Source: Pegoplata infirma | Taxonomy: Eukaryota; Arthropoda; Insecta; Diptera; Anthomyiidae | Reading direction: 5' to 3' | Length of the DNA stretch: 64,000 nt | NCBI GenBank assembly: GCA_963921195.1 | Contig: OY992540.1 | Span: 39,393,890-39,457,889, forward strand | Shown here: one piece after another, positions 11,985-23,848 of the stretch | How positions within the stretch are numbered: the stretch's first letter is position 1 | Layout: every line of letters begins with the position of its first letter | Notes under the pieces: generated by a model | Databases searched by the model: none | What the model was told of the DNA's origin: nothing | What the model saw: only the letters and a program-made list of their open reading frames with translations | Program-made: the position numbers and the translations under genes

Positions 11985-12798
11985 ATTTTTTTGTAGACTG
12001 GGATAATTAAAAAAAATAATTTTGATCTTTTTAAAAATTATTTTGATTTTTAAAAGATAATAAAATTTTTGCAAGGTATATTGCTGGATTCAGAACAAAA
12101 TGTTCCTATATAGCTAATTGTTTTAAAAAATAAGTAAATAATTGTTCAAATTTAAAAAAATAAAATAATTTTAAAATATGATTTCAACTACAATTTTGTC
12201 TAAAACGCTAATTTCAACTAACTGTTAGATGTTGCTTGTGGCAAGCTGTTTGCTACACTACTAAAAAATTATTTACCTACTTTTGGTCAAAAAAAATAGT
12301 AAGAAAATTTTGTTGTTTTCAGCGTACAAATTTTTTGTTACCTTAACAATTTTTTTTTTTATAAAATTTGTCTATTTTATTAATTTTTTTTTTATTATTT
12401 TAAGTGTACGCTATTTGTGCCGCGCAAAAGTGAACGCTCAACTATAAGATTAACTGTCTAAAGTTCCACTTTGTTTGTTTGTCAACATTGTCGACGACTA
12501 AAGTGCTCTCAAGTGAAATATTTTAATGGAAAACGGTTTGACAAAGCATTCATTTATTTTTGTTTATCAATTAAATTTCAGTTGTTCAAATGAAATGAAT
12601 GGTTTACATTTTCACATATTTTCAAATTAATAACTTTCAAAGCAACAAAAAAAGCAACAAATTGAATTTGTAAAAGGAAAAAACAAAAAAATAAATATAA
12701 AAGGCAAATAAATTTTAAAAGAATTGGTTATAAAAATAATTCCAATATTTAATAAAAAATAAATTCCTAAAATAAAAAAAATAAATTTAAAAAAAAAA
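11985..12798. other. AT-rich sequence, possible small TIR element
   Basis: No gene. At about 12254-12407 TACACTACTAAAAAATTA and its near-inverse TTATTATTTTAAGTGTA flank about 150 bp, so a small TACACT-type MITE is possible. The rest is low-complexity. Confidence 0.4.
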
Positions 12799-13631
12799 AC
12801 AAGTAGAAAAGTTAAATTCGACTTGGCCGAATCTTTGAATACCCTTCACAATGCCCATTTTAAGTGATAATAAATTTTCTAACGTGAAAAAATAACAATT
12901 TTCTAACGTGAAAAAATAACAGATTAGAAATATTTTATTTTGTTTAAAAAAAAATTTTTTTAATAATTTTTGAAAAAAAAAAATAATTTACTAATTTTTT
13001 TTGAGTGTAAAATTTTTTTTGAGTGTAAAATTTTTTTCGAGCGTATTTTTTTTTGGCATAAAAATATTTTTGAGTGTCAAAAATACGTTGTAAAATATTT
13101 TTGTGACTTACCAATGTTTTAAAACAGGTACTTATAACGGGTTTTCAACACGTGAATTTTATGTGAAGCTAATCTGAAATTCACGGTTTTGTTAATAACT
13201 TTTGAACCACTGGACCGATTTGGCTGAAATTTAACACGAACGAGGCTGGAGGAACGCAAAATATATATGGCAAGCTTCACCAGCCTCAGGATTGCTTTTC
13301 GAAAGTTATAGTGCTTTTTACCACAAAAATTCACGAAAAACCCTTTTGAACCACTGGACCGATTGCGCTGGATTGCAATAGCAACCTAACCAGGTAAATG
13401 CCCAACATATATGCCAAGCTTCAGGGACCTCCGTTAAGTCTTTCAAAAGTTAGCGTGTTTTCAACAGACAGACAGACGGACGGACGGACGGACATCGCTA
13501 GATCGTCTTAAAATCGATCGAGGATCATGAATATATATACTTTATGGGGTCCTAGACCAATATCTCGAGGTGTTACAAACGGAATGACAAACTTATATAT
13601 ACCCTCTATCACTAGAGTGGAGGGTATAAAA
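12799..13631 (-). mobile_element. Helentron-like non-autonomous element (mini-me/DINE-1 type), copy H1, most complete
   Basis: One end has ACAAGTAG, a hairpin region (TTCGACTTGGCCGAA) and ATACCCTTCACA; the other has the inverted GTGGAGGGTATAAAA. The inside carries the features described for mini-me elements: a GACG tetranucleotide run (13470-13492), a conserved core TCGCTAGATCGTCTTAAAAT, then ATATATATACTTTATGGGGT. In DINE-1/Helentron elements the hairpin marks the 3' end, which puts this copy on the minus strand. No coding sequence. It serves as the uninterrupted reference for H8, which was split by RTE copy C. Confidence 0.8.
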
Positions 13632-15237
13632 ATCCTAGGTAAAAAATAAAAGCAGCATATTCTCACATTCTTATACATATGAAAAACAAACCTGCTAATA
13701 AAAAAAATTCTAATATTTTTCTAAATTTTAAGAATACTACTTGTGACTATATATAGTCAAAGTTTAATTTCGATTAATTTTTATTAAAAAAATAAAAATT
13801 GTTTTATTCGACCTTTAAAATATTATATTTTGAGGATGTTTATTCTGGCTCGAGGTCATTTTTTTCTTTACTAATTAAAACCATGATATTCTCATAGCAT
13901 AATTTTCAAGAAAATTATTTTTCATTTATAAATTTATTTATGTTGGTTATTTTTGCAAGACTTAATCGAGACGTGTTTCGGAATTTGTCAGATTCCATTG
14001 TTAAGATTATTTAGCAAATTAGAAACGCTATACTACAAGTAGCAAAGGGATTTTAATGACAAATCGTTAATGATCAAACTAAAACATTAATACATAATCG
14101 ACGTTATTCTCAAATTATATTCAAAACACTCTTAAACTAGACGAGACTTCTAACTAACCCTCCAGGACATTTTTTTCCCAAAAAAATAAATTTAAATTGT
14201 TGCATTTTAAAGAGAAAAAAATTTAAATTCCATACACTCAATTTCTTGCTGTTTTAATTCTTTCGCATGCTTAAATTTCAGCATCGCCAATCAACATTTA
14301 AGTTTTTTTGCGTCTCATTATAATTTCACATATTTTTTTTCCTGCTGAATACATATTTTATTTATATACCTTTATAAAGTATTTTTATTTTCAGTTCTTT
14401 CGTTTTTTTTATATATGTATATTTGAATATTGAATGTATGTTTTAAAGCTTTATGCAAACAGATTTTTTTTTAGAAATATCAATTGTGGTGGTCTTTTGG
14501 TTTTTATACTTTTCATTCACTTTGGTTAAATATGATTTAATAATGTTATAAAGTTGTGGTTGATTAAAATGTGAATTATGTATATATATTTTTTTTCCTT
14601 TTTGTATTTTAAATATGTATAAAAAATAATCCTTTAACAGGAAAGACCAAATTCAAGGGGGGTGCTTTAAAATTAATAAAAAAAATATTATAATAAAGCA
14701 ATTGACGGTTAACCAGCACTCATGGTAAATCTGTATTTGGCATACAATAATCATTTTAATTATTTTGGATCCACTTAGGCTGGGGGGTTGAGATCTCAGT
14801 TAAACTATGCATAGTTAAACTGAAAACAGATTTGTACTCTCAATATAAAGTTTTGTAAACAAGATTTTGGCGGAACAGCTTAGTTTTGGTTAATATGTTG
14901 GTCTTTAATGAAATAAATAACAAATAACAAATAAATCATTCCAGACCACGATAAACTAAGTTTAAACTTCACTTAACATCCACATCTCAAAAACCCGACC
15001 TAAGTTAATCGTAAATCTTGCTGGTTACAGGGTTAATTATCACTATAATATAAAATGTTGTAATTAACTCGGTTGTTAATAACAACCATACTAAGTATAT
15101 CTGTAATTAACCATCTAACCCTCCAATGAAATTGAAAAATTTTTCCAAAATGAAAAATGTTTATTCTTTATCTAGTTTGTATAATTTATGTTTAATATTT
15201 AACTAATGATATATTTTGTATCTTCTTTTATTTACAG
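13632..15237. other. Intron sequence upstream of host exon, with repeat X copy 2
   Basis: AT-rich. 13830-14005 holds an uninterrupted copy of dispersed repeat X (CACGTG-like GACGTGTTTCGG, GTCAGATTCCATTG). 14740-15130 contains short inverted motifs but no convincing element. It ends in the polypyrimidine tract and AG of the acceptor at 15237. Confidence 0.55.
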
Positions 15238-15311
15238 AAACATTTTCATCGAACCTCATTGTTAATTAAGGCTTTTAATCATAAGTTTCGTTTAGATCTG
15301 GAATTAAATTC
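15238..15311 (+). CDS. Host exon: ADAM/ADAMTS-type metalloprotease propeptide (part 1)
   Basis: A 74-nt exon between a polypyrimidine-AG acceptor (TTTATTTACAG ending at 15237) and a consensus donor (GTAAGT from 15312). A branch-point-like AACTAAT lies about 30 nt upstream (15201-15207). Read from its first base it encodes 24 codons plus two bases (phase 2). The peptide includes HRTSLLIKAF and KFRLDLELN. This hydrophobic-F-x-L-D-L pattern is typical of the M12B propeptide of secreted ADAM and ADAMTS zinc proteases. The leftover TC joins the A that opens the exon at 58024 to give TCA. The catalytic HExxH domain is not in this window. It is too short to appear as an ORF and its G+C is higher than the flanking intron. 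Known: the propeptide keeps the enzyme latent and is cleaved off in the secretory pathway. Inference: fly ADAMTS class; the paralogue is not assignable. Confidence 0.72.
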
Positions 15312-15936
15312 GTAAGTATTTTAATTATTTTTTAAGAAAAAATTAAATTAAATAGAAGAATGTCATTTAATCTCTGCCTCAGTAGATTTGAATATCTTTT
15401 AAAAATAATAAAAGGTTTCAGTAGATTTGAATATCTTTTAAAAATAAAAGTTTTCAAATTTTGATAATACACTAAAAAACATCGTAAAATAATTGTTTGC
15501 TACCTATGATTTTACAAGAGTTCCTAGTAAAAATTGCAATTTTATTAGTAAAAAGCTTGTAAAATTACAAATTATTTAGAAGTTTTTTGACGCGATAAAA
15601 ATCACAAGGATTTCTTGTAACTTTACTAGATTTTGTGTTACCTTCTATTTCACGAGAATTTCTAGTAAAAATTACGAGCTTTTCTGTAATTTTACAAGTT
15701 TTTTACCAACAAAATTGTAAATTTACAACTTTTTTGATGCAATAGTACTTACAAGGAATTCTCGTGATTTAAATAGAATTTTTTTGTACAATTAACTTGA
15801 AAATTTGTATAAATTACAAAGAAAAATTTAAATTTAGTTCGAAAATTTTTTGTTAAAAAACAAGGAAAACTGTCAAATTTTGGTAAAATGGGGCTACGGG
15901 ACCTTTTCTAGTAAAAAAAAAAATTATAAAAACAAG
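15312..15936. other. Intron sequence downstream of host exon
   Basis: Begins with the donor GTAAGT. A direct duplication of a segment containing CAGTAGATTTGAATATC lies at about 15380-15450. From 15470 on, sequence rich in TTACAAG/CTTGTAA motifs resembles the inside of a decayed TACACT-type MITE. No gene. Confidence 0.45.
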
Positions 15937-16302
15937 TAAGAAAATTACGGTCGGTCAGGACCAACCATGTAATACCATACACCCGTAATTTCGGGATATC
16001 TGTCCTTAGTCAAAATATTGGCCAACTGGGTTTATCTTTTGTGAGGCTTTTAATTAGTGAAGAAAACAAACCAAACCCAATTTGATTTAAATAAACTTCT
16101 TCTGCTGCAAACTGAATATCGGTATTTGGTGCAATTATAATCAGATTTTATATGGTATCTAAAATATACGTTAACCACCTACTAACAAAATTTTAGTCAA
16201 GTATTTTCTATTTTCATGAATTTTTTAGAGATTTATGTGAATATCGGGAGGTTTTTAATACAAAACGCACCATTAGAGTAGTAGAAATGATTATAAGATT
16301 AA
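15933..16302 (-). mobile_element. Helentron-like end with a diverged hairpin (H2, partial)
   Basis: AACAAGTAAGAAAATTACGG opens the copy as in the other Helentron-like elements, but the hairpin is GGTCGGTCAGGACCAACC rather than TTCGGC...GCCGAA. The opposite end is not visible; a new copy (H3) starts at 16303. Probably a different subfamily. Confidence 0.45.
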
Positions 16303-17162
16303 ACAAGTAAGAAAACTATATTCCGCTGTGCCGAATCTTTTAATACCCTCCACTAATGTAATGATTAAAAAAAAAAAAAAGTTGTTTTATTTATACCTAT
16401 TCCTTTTTTATTCATTTATTTCGAACCCACTTAAATGGGACTAATCTCATCCGATCCTACTACTATTTTTTGTAAATAAGTTTCTCTTTTTTAAGGAAAT
16501 TAAAACTTTTCTAATAATGTTCTAATTTACAAAATAAAAATAAATAAAAAATTTTCAAAAGACACATTCGATATTTTCGAAAAAAAACTATTCGAACTTT
16601 ATGAATTGTTACCATTTATATATCTTTATCATTTATTAGCTTTGATTAATTTCAAACCCACTAGAATGGGAATACATACGAAAAATCTAATCTCATCTTA
16701 CTACTTTTTTTGTAAATTAGTTTCTGTTTTCAATGAAATTAAAACTTTTCTAATTTATGTTCAAAATATTATAAAATTTTGGGTTATATGTCAGGTGCCA
16801 CGCCCCATTGTGCGATTCCGCCCAATTTTTTTTGTGAGAGTTAAGAATGATAAAATAACATAATGTTTCTTGTTTCGTTCACATACATTTAAACCGATTT
16901 AAAAAAAATATATAACCATATGACCAGGAGAATTGAGCAACTTTTGGTACCCAAGCGTTTAAATCAGCTCCAGATTATTGCCAAAAACAGGATTTCAACT
17001 GACGGACATACAGACAGACGGACATGGCTAGATTAACTTAAAATCGATCGATGATCATAAATATATATACTTTAAGGTGCCCTAGACCAATATTTTGATG
17101 TGTTTCATACGGAAAGACAAATTATTATATACCCTCTATCACTAGAGTAGAGGGAATAAAAA
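16303..17162 (-). mobile_element. Helentron-like element H3
   Basis: Starts ACAAGTAAGAAAAC with a hairpin ATTCCGCTGTGCCGAAT (one mismatch) and AATACCCTCCAC; ends ACTAGAGTAGAGGGAATAAAA. The core CGGACATGGCTAGATTAACTT, followed by ATATATATACTTTA, is at about 17018-17070. Non-coding. Frames at 16606-16863 are not credible. Confidence 0.75.
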
Positions 17163-17621
17163 TTAAACAATTTGTCTTTTTTGGACTTTTAAAAAATTTT
17201 CAGGATTTGGGTGATTTTTGCCATAAAGTTTATCTCTGTCTTTTATTATTTAACAAAATTTATTTTTTTGAAATGAAAATATTTTTTTTTAGAAATCTGA
17301 ACAAAATTGAATTTTGGCGATATTTTACATCCGATTTGGCGACAAAGCCAAAACGAGGACGCACACACACACGCTATGTACATAAAAATAACTATCAATG
17401 AGAACTTTTTAAGATATTTTTTTATTATTTCTTAAAGAACTTTTTTAAATTAAATTTAGATATTGTTTTACATATTTTAAAGTTTTTTTGTGAAGATTTT
17501 TTTCCTTTTTTTCCTTTTTCTCAGTTTTTTTCATTTCCGTTTTCTTTCTTATGTATCTACACAAAATATGAGTTAATTTAGGTTTAAAACAACTAAGAGT
17601 TTTTTCAGAAATTAACTCATA
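17163..17621. other. AT-rich spacer
   Basis: Low-complexity T-rich sequence between two Helentron-like copies; no gene or clear repeat recognised. Confidence 0.4.
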
Positions 17622-17896
17622 ACTTTGAAAATACTTAACCGATTTAAAAAAAAAAAAAATACATTCTGCCTAGGAAAATTACGCAACTTTGGGCACCACA
17701 AGCGTTTAAATCGGTTCCGGATTATTGCCAAAAACGTGATTTCAACAGACATCAGACAGACGGAGGGACTGACAGACAAACGGACATCGCTAGATCGACT
17801 TAAAATCGATCAAGGATCATGAATATATTTACTTTATGGGGTCCTTAACCAATATTTCAATGTGTTACATACGGAATGACAAACTTATATATGAGG
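17622..17896 (-). mobile_element. Helentron-like fragment H4 (core end only)
   Basis: Contains the ACCGATTT segment, a GACGGAGGGACTGACAGACA stretch, ATCGCTAGATCGACTTAAAAT and TTTACTTTATGGGGTC, then stops at AACTTATATATGAG without the GAGGGTATA end. Truncated. Confidence 0.65.
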
Positions 17897-17936
17897 CATA
17901 CCACACCAAATGTCCAGCCAAAAAAAAAAACATGTC

Positions 17937-18058
17937 TACCGTAAACTTCTGAATAGGTTGTATGGATAGCCCTATATGGAACTTAGAAAATTGTGTGTAC
18001 CGTAAACTTCTGAATAGGTTGTATGGATAGCCCTATATGGAACTTAGAAAATTGAGTT
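17937..18058. repeat. 61-bp tandem duplication
   Basis: Two nearly identical 61-bp units start at 17937 and 17998 (each begins TACCGTAAACTTCTGAATAG). They differ only near the junction, so the duplication is recent. The surrounding sequence (17900-18325) is unclassified repeat. Confidence 0.85.
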
Positions 18059-18325
18059 TTAGGTTTTTAAATTTTTCAAAAACTGGGCTTGGGAGGCGTG
18101 GTCAAATATTGGAAAAATGGTAAAATTTGTGGCAAGTTGCCTTGATTAAATATTTATCACATTAAAACGGAATGCACCACAATCTTAAAAATGTACATTC
18201 TTATATTGATTTGTATGGGCTATCGATTAAATTTTTTTTTTTTTGAAAATTTTCAGAACCCGTTCTGAAATTTTCCATTTTTTTTTAAAGTCAATTTATC
18301 AAAAATCCGGACACTTTTTTTTTAA

Positions 18326-18978
18326 TTTTTATACCCTCCAACCACAGTGTGGGTGTATACTCACTTTGTCATTCCGTGTGTAACATATCGAAATATCGGT
18401 CGGGGACCCCATAAAGTATATATAATATTGATCCATGATAGAATCTAAGACATTCTAGCGATGTCCGTCCGTCCGTCCGTCTGTAGAAATAACGATGCAG
18501 TCCAAACCAAAAGAGCTAGACCCCTGAAATTGGGCAAGAATATCTCTTATGTTACTGGTAAAGTTAAGTTCGAAGATTGTCTAAATCGGACAAGGGGGAA
18601 AAAGTTCCCTCTTGAAGAACTAAAACGACCCCCGAAAAATACGATTCTTTTAGAAGTTTTTTTTAATTTTTGCTCGACAAATGTAACATTTGTATGCCAT
18701 ATTATGTTCATAGACCGCGCTTGGACCAAAGGGGTTAGGAAATTCGTTTTTTTTAGGCTGCCCTCCTTTAGGGGCGTGGTTATAAAAATTAATTAAAAAT
18801 AACGATAAAAATTTATTATTTAAGCGTAAATATCATAAACAAATATTTTGTAAACATATAAAGCGGGGGTACAGGTGTCCCCCACCATCACCACCCCCCC
18901 CTGCGATTTTTTTTTAATTTTAAACGTGTTGGAGGGTATAAAAGCTTCGGCACAGCCGAATTCAACACTCTTACTTGT
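18326..18978 (+). mobile_element. Helentron-like element H5
   Basis: Opposite orientation to most copies: begins TTTTTATACCCTCCAACC and ends GGAGGGTATAAAAG, then the hairpin TTCGGCACAGCCGAA and CACTCTTACTTGT. The GTCC run (18463-18482) and the core in reverse (CATTCTAGCGATGTCC) are present. Structure and order match DINE-1/Helentron: 5' subterminal repeat, its inverse, then a 3' hairpin. Long antisense frames across it are shadows. Confidence 0.8.
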
Positions 18979-19028
18979 TTTTTTTAAGTTTAGATGTTTG
19001 TCCATTCACACAAAAAAATTCAGAAACA

Positions 19029-19250
19029 CGTTCGTCGTTTTTTTTTCGAGAAAATCGTATTTGAATTTTAAGTTTGATAACAATTTTGTAATTTGCTTGT
19101 ATTTTCTTGTTTCAACAGATCGTATGAGTAATATTAATGCAATTGATAATACTCATTCGCAACATTAAAACAAGAAAATACAACATATTACAAAGTTGTT
19201 ATGAAATTTAAAATTTAAATGCAATTTTCTCGAAAAAAAACGAGTTCAAG
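19029..19250. repeat. About 220-bp hairpin
   Basis: The left arm (TTTTTTTTTCGAGAAAAT ... TTGCTTGTATTTTCTTG) pairs with the right arm (CAAGAAAATACAACATATT ... ATTTTCTCGAAAAAAAA). The loop region itself contains TATGAGTAAT...AATACTCAT. Non-coding foldback. Confidence 0.75.
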
Positions 19251-20040
19251 TTGTCTGCCATAAGTTAGATGCCTGGGGAAGTTGTAATAACTTGGCTGAT
19301 TTTTAACCAATTTTAGTTTTTGGTACCTTATTAGAGAGGCATTTTACTCCGTATTATAATTCTGTAACAACTTAAATTTAAACTTAACTTAAAATACCAA
19401 AAAAAATGGAGAAAACAGAAAAGAATTTATATTTTTCCTTGTAATCAGTTTTCTAAACATCAAGGCACCTGCGGAACACCTTACCCATGTCCGATCGTTC
19501 TTAATTTTTGTGAGGCATATTTTTACCTCGAAATGAATATATCTAGGGTAAGTTAGGGTCAGTATCTACCAATTTAATTTTTTTGGAGCACCATATAAAA
19601 TAAATCAGAGTCAAAAAATTAAAGGTGCAATTTTAAAAATTTTAAAAACAAATAGAAAGAATTGTGATCACAGCTCGAGTTGCGTAATTTAGAAAAAAAT
19701 AAAAGGTGCAATTTTCAAAATTTAAAAAACAATAAAACAAATTGCGATCATATCTCGAATTATGGCTTAAAAGTTGCGTAATTTAGCGTAGAACTTTTAG
19801 ACGTTTAAAAAAAGATCGAAGGTTTCGGACTTTTTAAAAAAGTCGATTTTAATTTTTAAATGTTAAAAAATAAGTGATAATTATTTCGAATAATTTTTTT
19901 TATATTTTTTTCTAAAACTACATTTAAATACCAACAAAAAGTTGTCCAACTTTTTTTATGATATGTGTATTTTTAACTAGTCAGAATTAATTGAAATTTT
20001 TAATTTTTCCATTTTTAAAAATTGATTACTCAACACTATG
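19251..20040. repeat. Dispersed repeats (pairs with 60330-60415 and 55257-55620)
   Basis: 19251-19330 (GCCTGGGGAAGTTGTAATAA...TCAGCC in reverse) is found inverted at about 60330-60415. 19785-20040 is a direct match to 55257-55510 (landmarks AAAAAGTCGATTTTAATTTT and AAATACCAACAAAA). The second repeat continues at 20637 after the insertion at 20041. A tandem pair containing AAAGGTGCAATTTT is at about 19622-19760. Confidence 0.65.
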
Positions 20041-20636
20041 TAGAGATGGGCACATGAGCAGATTAGAGCGTGATTCACGTGAATCACGCGTGATCATGCG
20101 TGATTGTGACTGAATTCAATTTTACTCATGTGATTGTGGTGAGTGTGAGTGGAGAAAAAAATTGCGTGAGTGAGTGTGCGTGAGTAAGATTTTTGTGTGA
20201 GTGAGTGTGCGTGAGTCGATTTTTTTGCGTGAGTTTGCGTGATTTATTTTCTCTTTATATTTCCTTTCGGATCAAAAAAAGCAAAAAAATTTTAAAATTT
20301 GGCTTAACTTAAGATTTCGTCCCGAAAAAAAAACAAAAAAATAATGTCAAATTTGGCAGAACTTTTAATTTTGCTGAAAGTTTTTAAAGCTTTTTAAAAT
20401 TTTCGTCCTTAAAATTTTTTTTGTATAAAAAAGAGTTTCGTGAGTGTGAGTCAACGTGAGTGTGAGTGAAGCTTGCGTGAGTGCACGTGAGTGTGAGTTG
20501 TATAAAATTTACTCACGTGATTGTGAGTGCGTGTGAGTAGAAAAAATATTCTTGTGAGTGAGTGTGCGTGATTCGAAAATTCCTGTCGTGAGCGTGAGTG
20601 AGTGTGAGTCAAAAATCACCCACGCGCCCGTCTCTA
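20041..20636. mobile_element. TIR element with TAGAGATGGGC ends and GTGAGT-repeat interior
   Basis: Starts TAGAGATGGGC and ends GCCCGTCTCTA (one mismatch). Inserted in a dispersed repeat whose empty paralogue is at about 55495-55520. CTCAACACTATG (20029-20040) and CTCAACACCATC (20637-20648) flank it, so the target was duplicated over roughly 10-12 bp. The termini resemble hAT ends, but the apparent duplication is longer than the hAT norm of 8. The interior is a degenerate GTGAGTGTGCGTGAG minisatellite, non-coding. Related fragments are at 53443-53550 and 63660-64000. Confidence 0.75.
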
Positions 20637-20907
20637 CTCAACACCATCTTAGAATAAAAGTCTGAAATTTGGTGTCCAAGTTACATTTGATAAGTACTAA
20701 AACATATCCAGAAATAAAATAAATCGAAAGGGGTCGGGTCTAAAAGTGAGTGATTTGGCCTGGAATGCCCCATATATATTCGATTAAAGTATGATTGTAG
20801 CTCAAGGCTCAAAGATTGTACATCGATGGCGGACTAGTATGTAGAATTTAGCTTTAAACGAGTTATTTTTGAAGTGAAGCAAATTTTTAACCTTCATAAT
20901 AGTATTT

Positions 20908-21070
20908 GGGGCCCCTGTAGGCTAGTTGGTAGCGTGCTAGCCTATGAAACAGGGGGTCGTGGGTTCGATTCCCACCAAAGCCCTTGGTCGATTTCGCTAC
21001 AACGTGACGACGGTCATTGTTACCAGTTCTCGGTTAGGTTAAAATTATTTAAAATGAGTTGTAAATAAAA
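20908..21070 (+). mobile_element. tRNA-derived SINE (copy 2)
   Basis: Head 20908-20984 with A-box-like GGCTAGTTGGTAGCGTG and B box GGTTCGATTCC. Body: CCTTGGTCGATTTCGCTACA, TTACCAGTTCTCGG and an A-rich tail. It differs from the minus-strand copies at 11385-11526 and 51070-51217 by scattered substitutions. A Pol III promoter is predicted from the boxes. Confidence 0.85.
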
Positions 21071-22639
21071 ATTGGAAAAATAAATAAAAACTGATCATTA
21101 TATCAATAGTATTTATCATTCAACTTGTGAAATATATAAATTACTAATTGTAAGTATGTCTGATTTGATGTTTGATTGACCAACAATGATTCTCTAAAAT
21201 CTGCTGATGAAACCTTAGTAAGGGCGAAACAGATCTGTACAGATGTACTATGAGATAAGTAACTTTTTCTAAAGCAATAAATAAATAATATTTTTTAAAA
21301 ATAGAAGCTTTCAATAGAAGCTTTCAAGCTAGAATAATACTCTAATCGAATTAAAATAATAACGATAAAAACATAAAATTAAAAAAAAGTTTTCTTCATT
21401 AAAAATGTTTAATTTTTTATATCATTAAAAAAATAAAAGTTCTATACGATATTCTTAAATTTATATTATAGTTAATTAGCGGTGTTATAAAATGAACGCA
21501 TAAAAACGATATTTTTATGAGTAATATGACACCAACCACAATTGGTATTTATAAAAGAAAAAAAAAAAAATAAGAAAGAAAAAATAAAATAAAGAAAGAA
21601 AAAAGGAACTTTAATTTCATTGTCCAGCAGCAGGTCCTTTGCCATATAATTTTTTTACAACCGTAGATATTGTAGATTTTATTAACACAATTTTTTTACA
21701 TTTTTATGTTTTATATTATATTTTTTATACTTTCTTAATATACAAACATACATTCTTGTTGTTTTTTTTTTTTTGCATTTTGTTCTTCATGATTGTGTGT
21801 TTTCATATTGTTGTCCGGCTTTATGTTCTACTCTTCATTAACTTGATGAAAAGGTCACGAAATCTTTGGCATTTTAAGTGTTTTAGGCTTTGCCTGTAAT
21901 TTGCACTTAAAAATTTGTTTTATTTTATTCTTGATGGTGTTTTTTGTTTTGTTTTCTTTTCTTAAGCTAAATTCTGTTATATTTTTCTTTATTTTTTTTT
22001 TTTGTCCTGGTCTTGTTGTTATTTATTTTATGGACTGACAACAGGGAATTAAAATAACAAGAAACAGAACTGAACTGAACAGAACATGAAAAAAGATAAA
22101 ATTCTGAATGAGCAGATATATAAAAAAAAAAGATGAAGAGTCAGCCTGATTGTAGGATAAATAATATGTATATAAAAAAAATTCAACAAATGACAAGAAA
22201 ATTCAACAACTATAACGCAACAAAACAAGACAAGACAATAAAATATTTGCAGGAAATCAAACCTTAATTCATACTATTACATTTTATCTATGTGTTGGAG
22301 TTGGTGTTAGTGTTTCTTTTTTTGTTTTATTAAACGGAAGGACAATAAAGCAAAGTCATCAACAGTTACTATATACAATATTGTAATAAAAACTGAATGT
22401 TAAGTTAAGCAAGCATGGCATACAAGAGCGGTAATGCTTATCCAACAAGAAGAATTAAATCAAATTAAGCTGTTTTATCTAATAAAAATTACAAAATAAA
22501 AATAAAATCAGCTAGCTAGAAAACAAAAATGAAAAAACATTCTTCAGATATTTTTTAGAATCACTTATTTCGATCTTTTTCTTTTATATTCCAAGGATTT
22601 TGTTATAATTTTTCTGATTTTTTTTTAAAAATATTTCAA
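21071..22639. other. AT-rich intronic sequence
   Basis: About 1.5 kb of T- and A-rich sequence. A 16-bp duplication (AGAAGCTTTCAATAGAAGCT) lies near 21304. The frames here translate to low-complexity F/L-rich peptides and are not genes. Confidence 0.5.
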
Positions 22640-22778
22640 AAATATTACAAAAAATGGTGCATAAAATAGAAAGGGATAGGGAGGCAGAGATAGGGAGTAG
22701 GTCTGTTCAGAAAAGAAATTTTCAGGCGTAAAAATTAATGTGGGTCTTACATTGCACCCCTCTAGAAACGACTCAGAG
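22640..22778 (-). repeat. Left arm of an inverted repeat flanking the Transib-like element T1
   Basis: Reverse-complement matches (TGCAATGTAAGACC, TTAATTTTTACGCC, TTTTCTGAACA) occur in the same order at about 27037-27110, on the other side of T1. The Transib-like element therefore sits between two inverted copies of one repeat. Confidence 0.7.
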
Positions 22779-23535
22779 CACAGTGGGAAAAATTGCCAAT
22801 CTAGCGGGAAATAATTCAAAATATAACTAACAGATTTTAACAAAGTTATAATGCGATTTTAAAGTGGGATAGTGACTGCGTTTTATTCCGTTAAGAACTT
22901 AAAGTTTAGTTAACCCATTAGGATTTTACACACTATCAAATGTTGACAATTTATTGGGTTCTCACAGTTAGTTGTTTATAATAGTAAATTTGTCATTGCC
23001 GTGTATCGGAAGGGGAAAGCCGTTACCTACCAAGTGTTTGATTTCTTTTAAAGGGTGCTATTAGGTATATTATGTATAAATTTCCATACGTTATCTGTTT
23101 TGCGAAGGCTTCCCCGTAACGAATTACATAAACAACGTTTTTTGTTAACTTGTTTAAATCCTTATGGACCTACAAAAAAAAAACGCTGTCAGATGCTGCT
23201 TAATCTTTAATTATAGATTATTCTACATATAATGAAGTATTACTATTCAAAAAATTAGCTGCGTAGGCCTGCGTAGCGATTTTTTAAAATTATTTTTGTA
23301 ATTTTGGTCTTTCAATAATTATAATTCTAAACCTAGGCAGCGATGAACGCGAATCACGTATATGTGGAGAATCGCGAAGGATTGTTAATAATTTGTTTTT
23401 AACATAGTAGAGCGTCGAAATCTTGAAAAAAGTTCCTGCTGAATTAAAATTATTTTTGATTTTATGATTTTTAAATAACCGATTAAGGTTGCATTCAGTT
23501 GGTGAAAAAATTCTTAATAAAAATATTGTTATAAA

Positions 23536-23848
23536 TGTAGGAAATAATTATGACACACTAATATATTTCCATATTTAAAACAATTCATTTATTTATTAAA
23601 GTTCATTAAATTATTGTTATACATAAAACACAACTTCATATCTTAAATCAAACGACTTTTATTCTCTACGTCTTTCGCATAGCGAGGCAGTTTAATGACT
23701 GTCCTCTTCTACGTCCAAACTTCAACTCTCCACTCTTCGTTTGCAAAATACTTTGTCCGTCTCTTTTAATTCCGTCTGTCCGCCAATATCGTCTCATACT
23801 GTCTCTGTCTAAAATATTACACCTTAGCCTCAGAATACCATTCCTACA
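23536..23848 (-). repeat. 3' LTR (minus-strand element)
   Basis: 313 bp with TG…CA ends. Matches the other LTR at 312 of 313 positions by eye. The 79-codon minus frame at 23666-23905 crosses the LTR edge and is not a gene. Confidence 0.9.

Noticed and set aside
18461..18796. 111-codon plus frame
   Set aside because: Runs across the GTCC run and core of a Helentron-like element; similar frames appear in other copies only because the DNA is conserved.
20910..20984. Functional tRNA gene
   Set aside because: It has the A and B boxes but the 5' and 3' ends do not pair as an acceptor stem, and the same head is followed by the same body in two other copies: a SINE.
21639..21899. 86-codon F/L-rich plus frame as a membrane protein
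   Set aside because: Poly-T sequence gives F/L-rich peptides in any frame; no codon or motif support.
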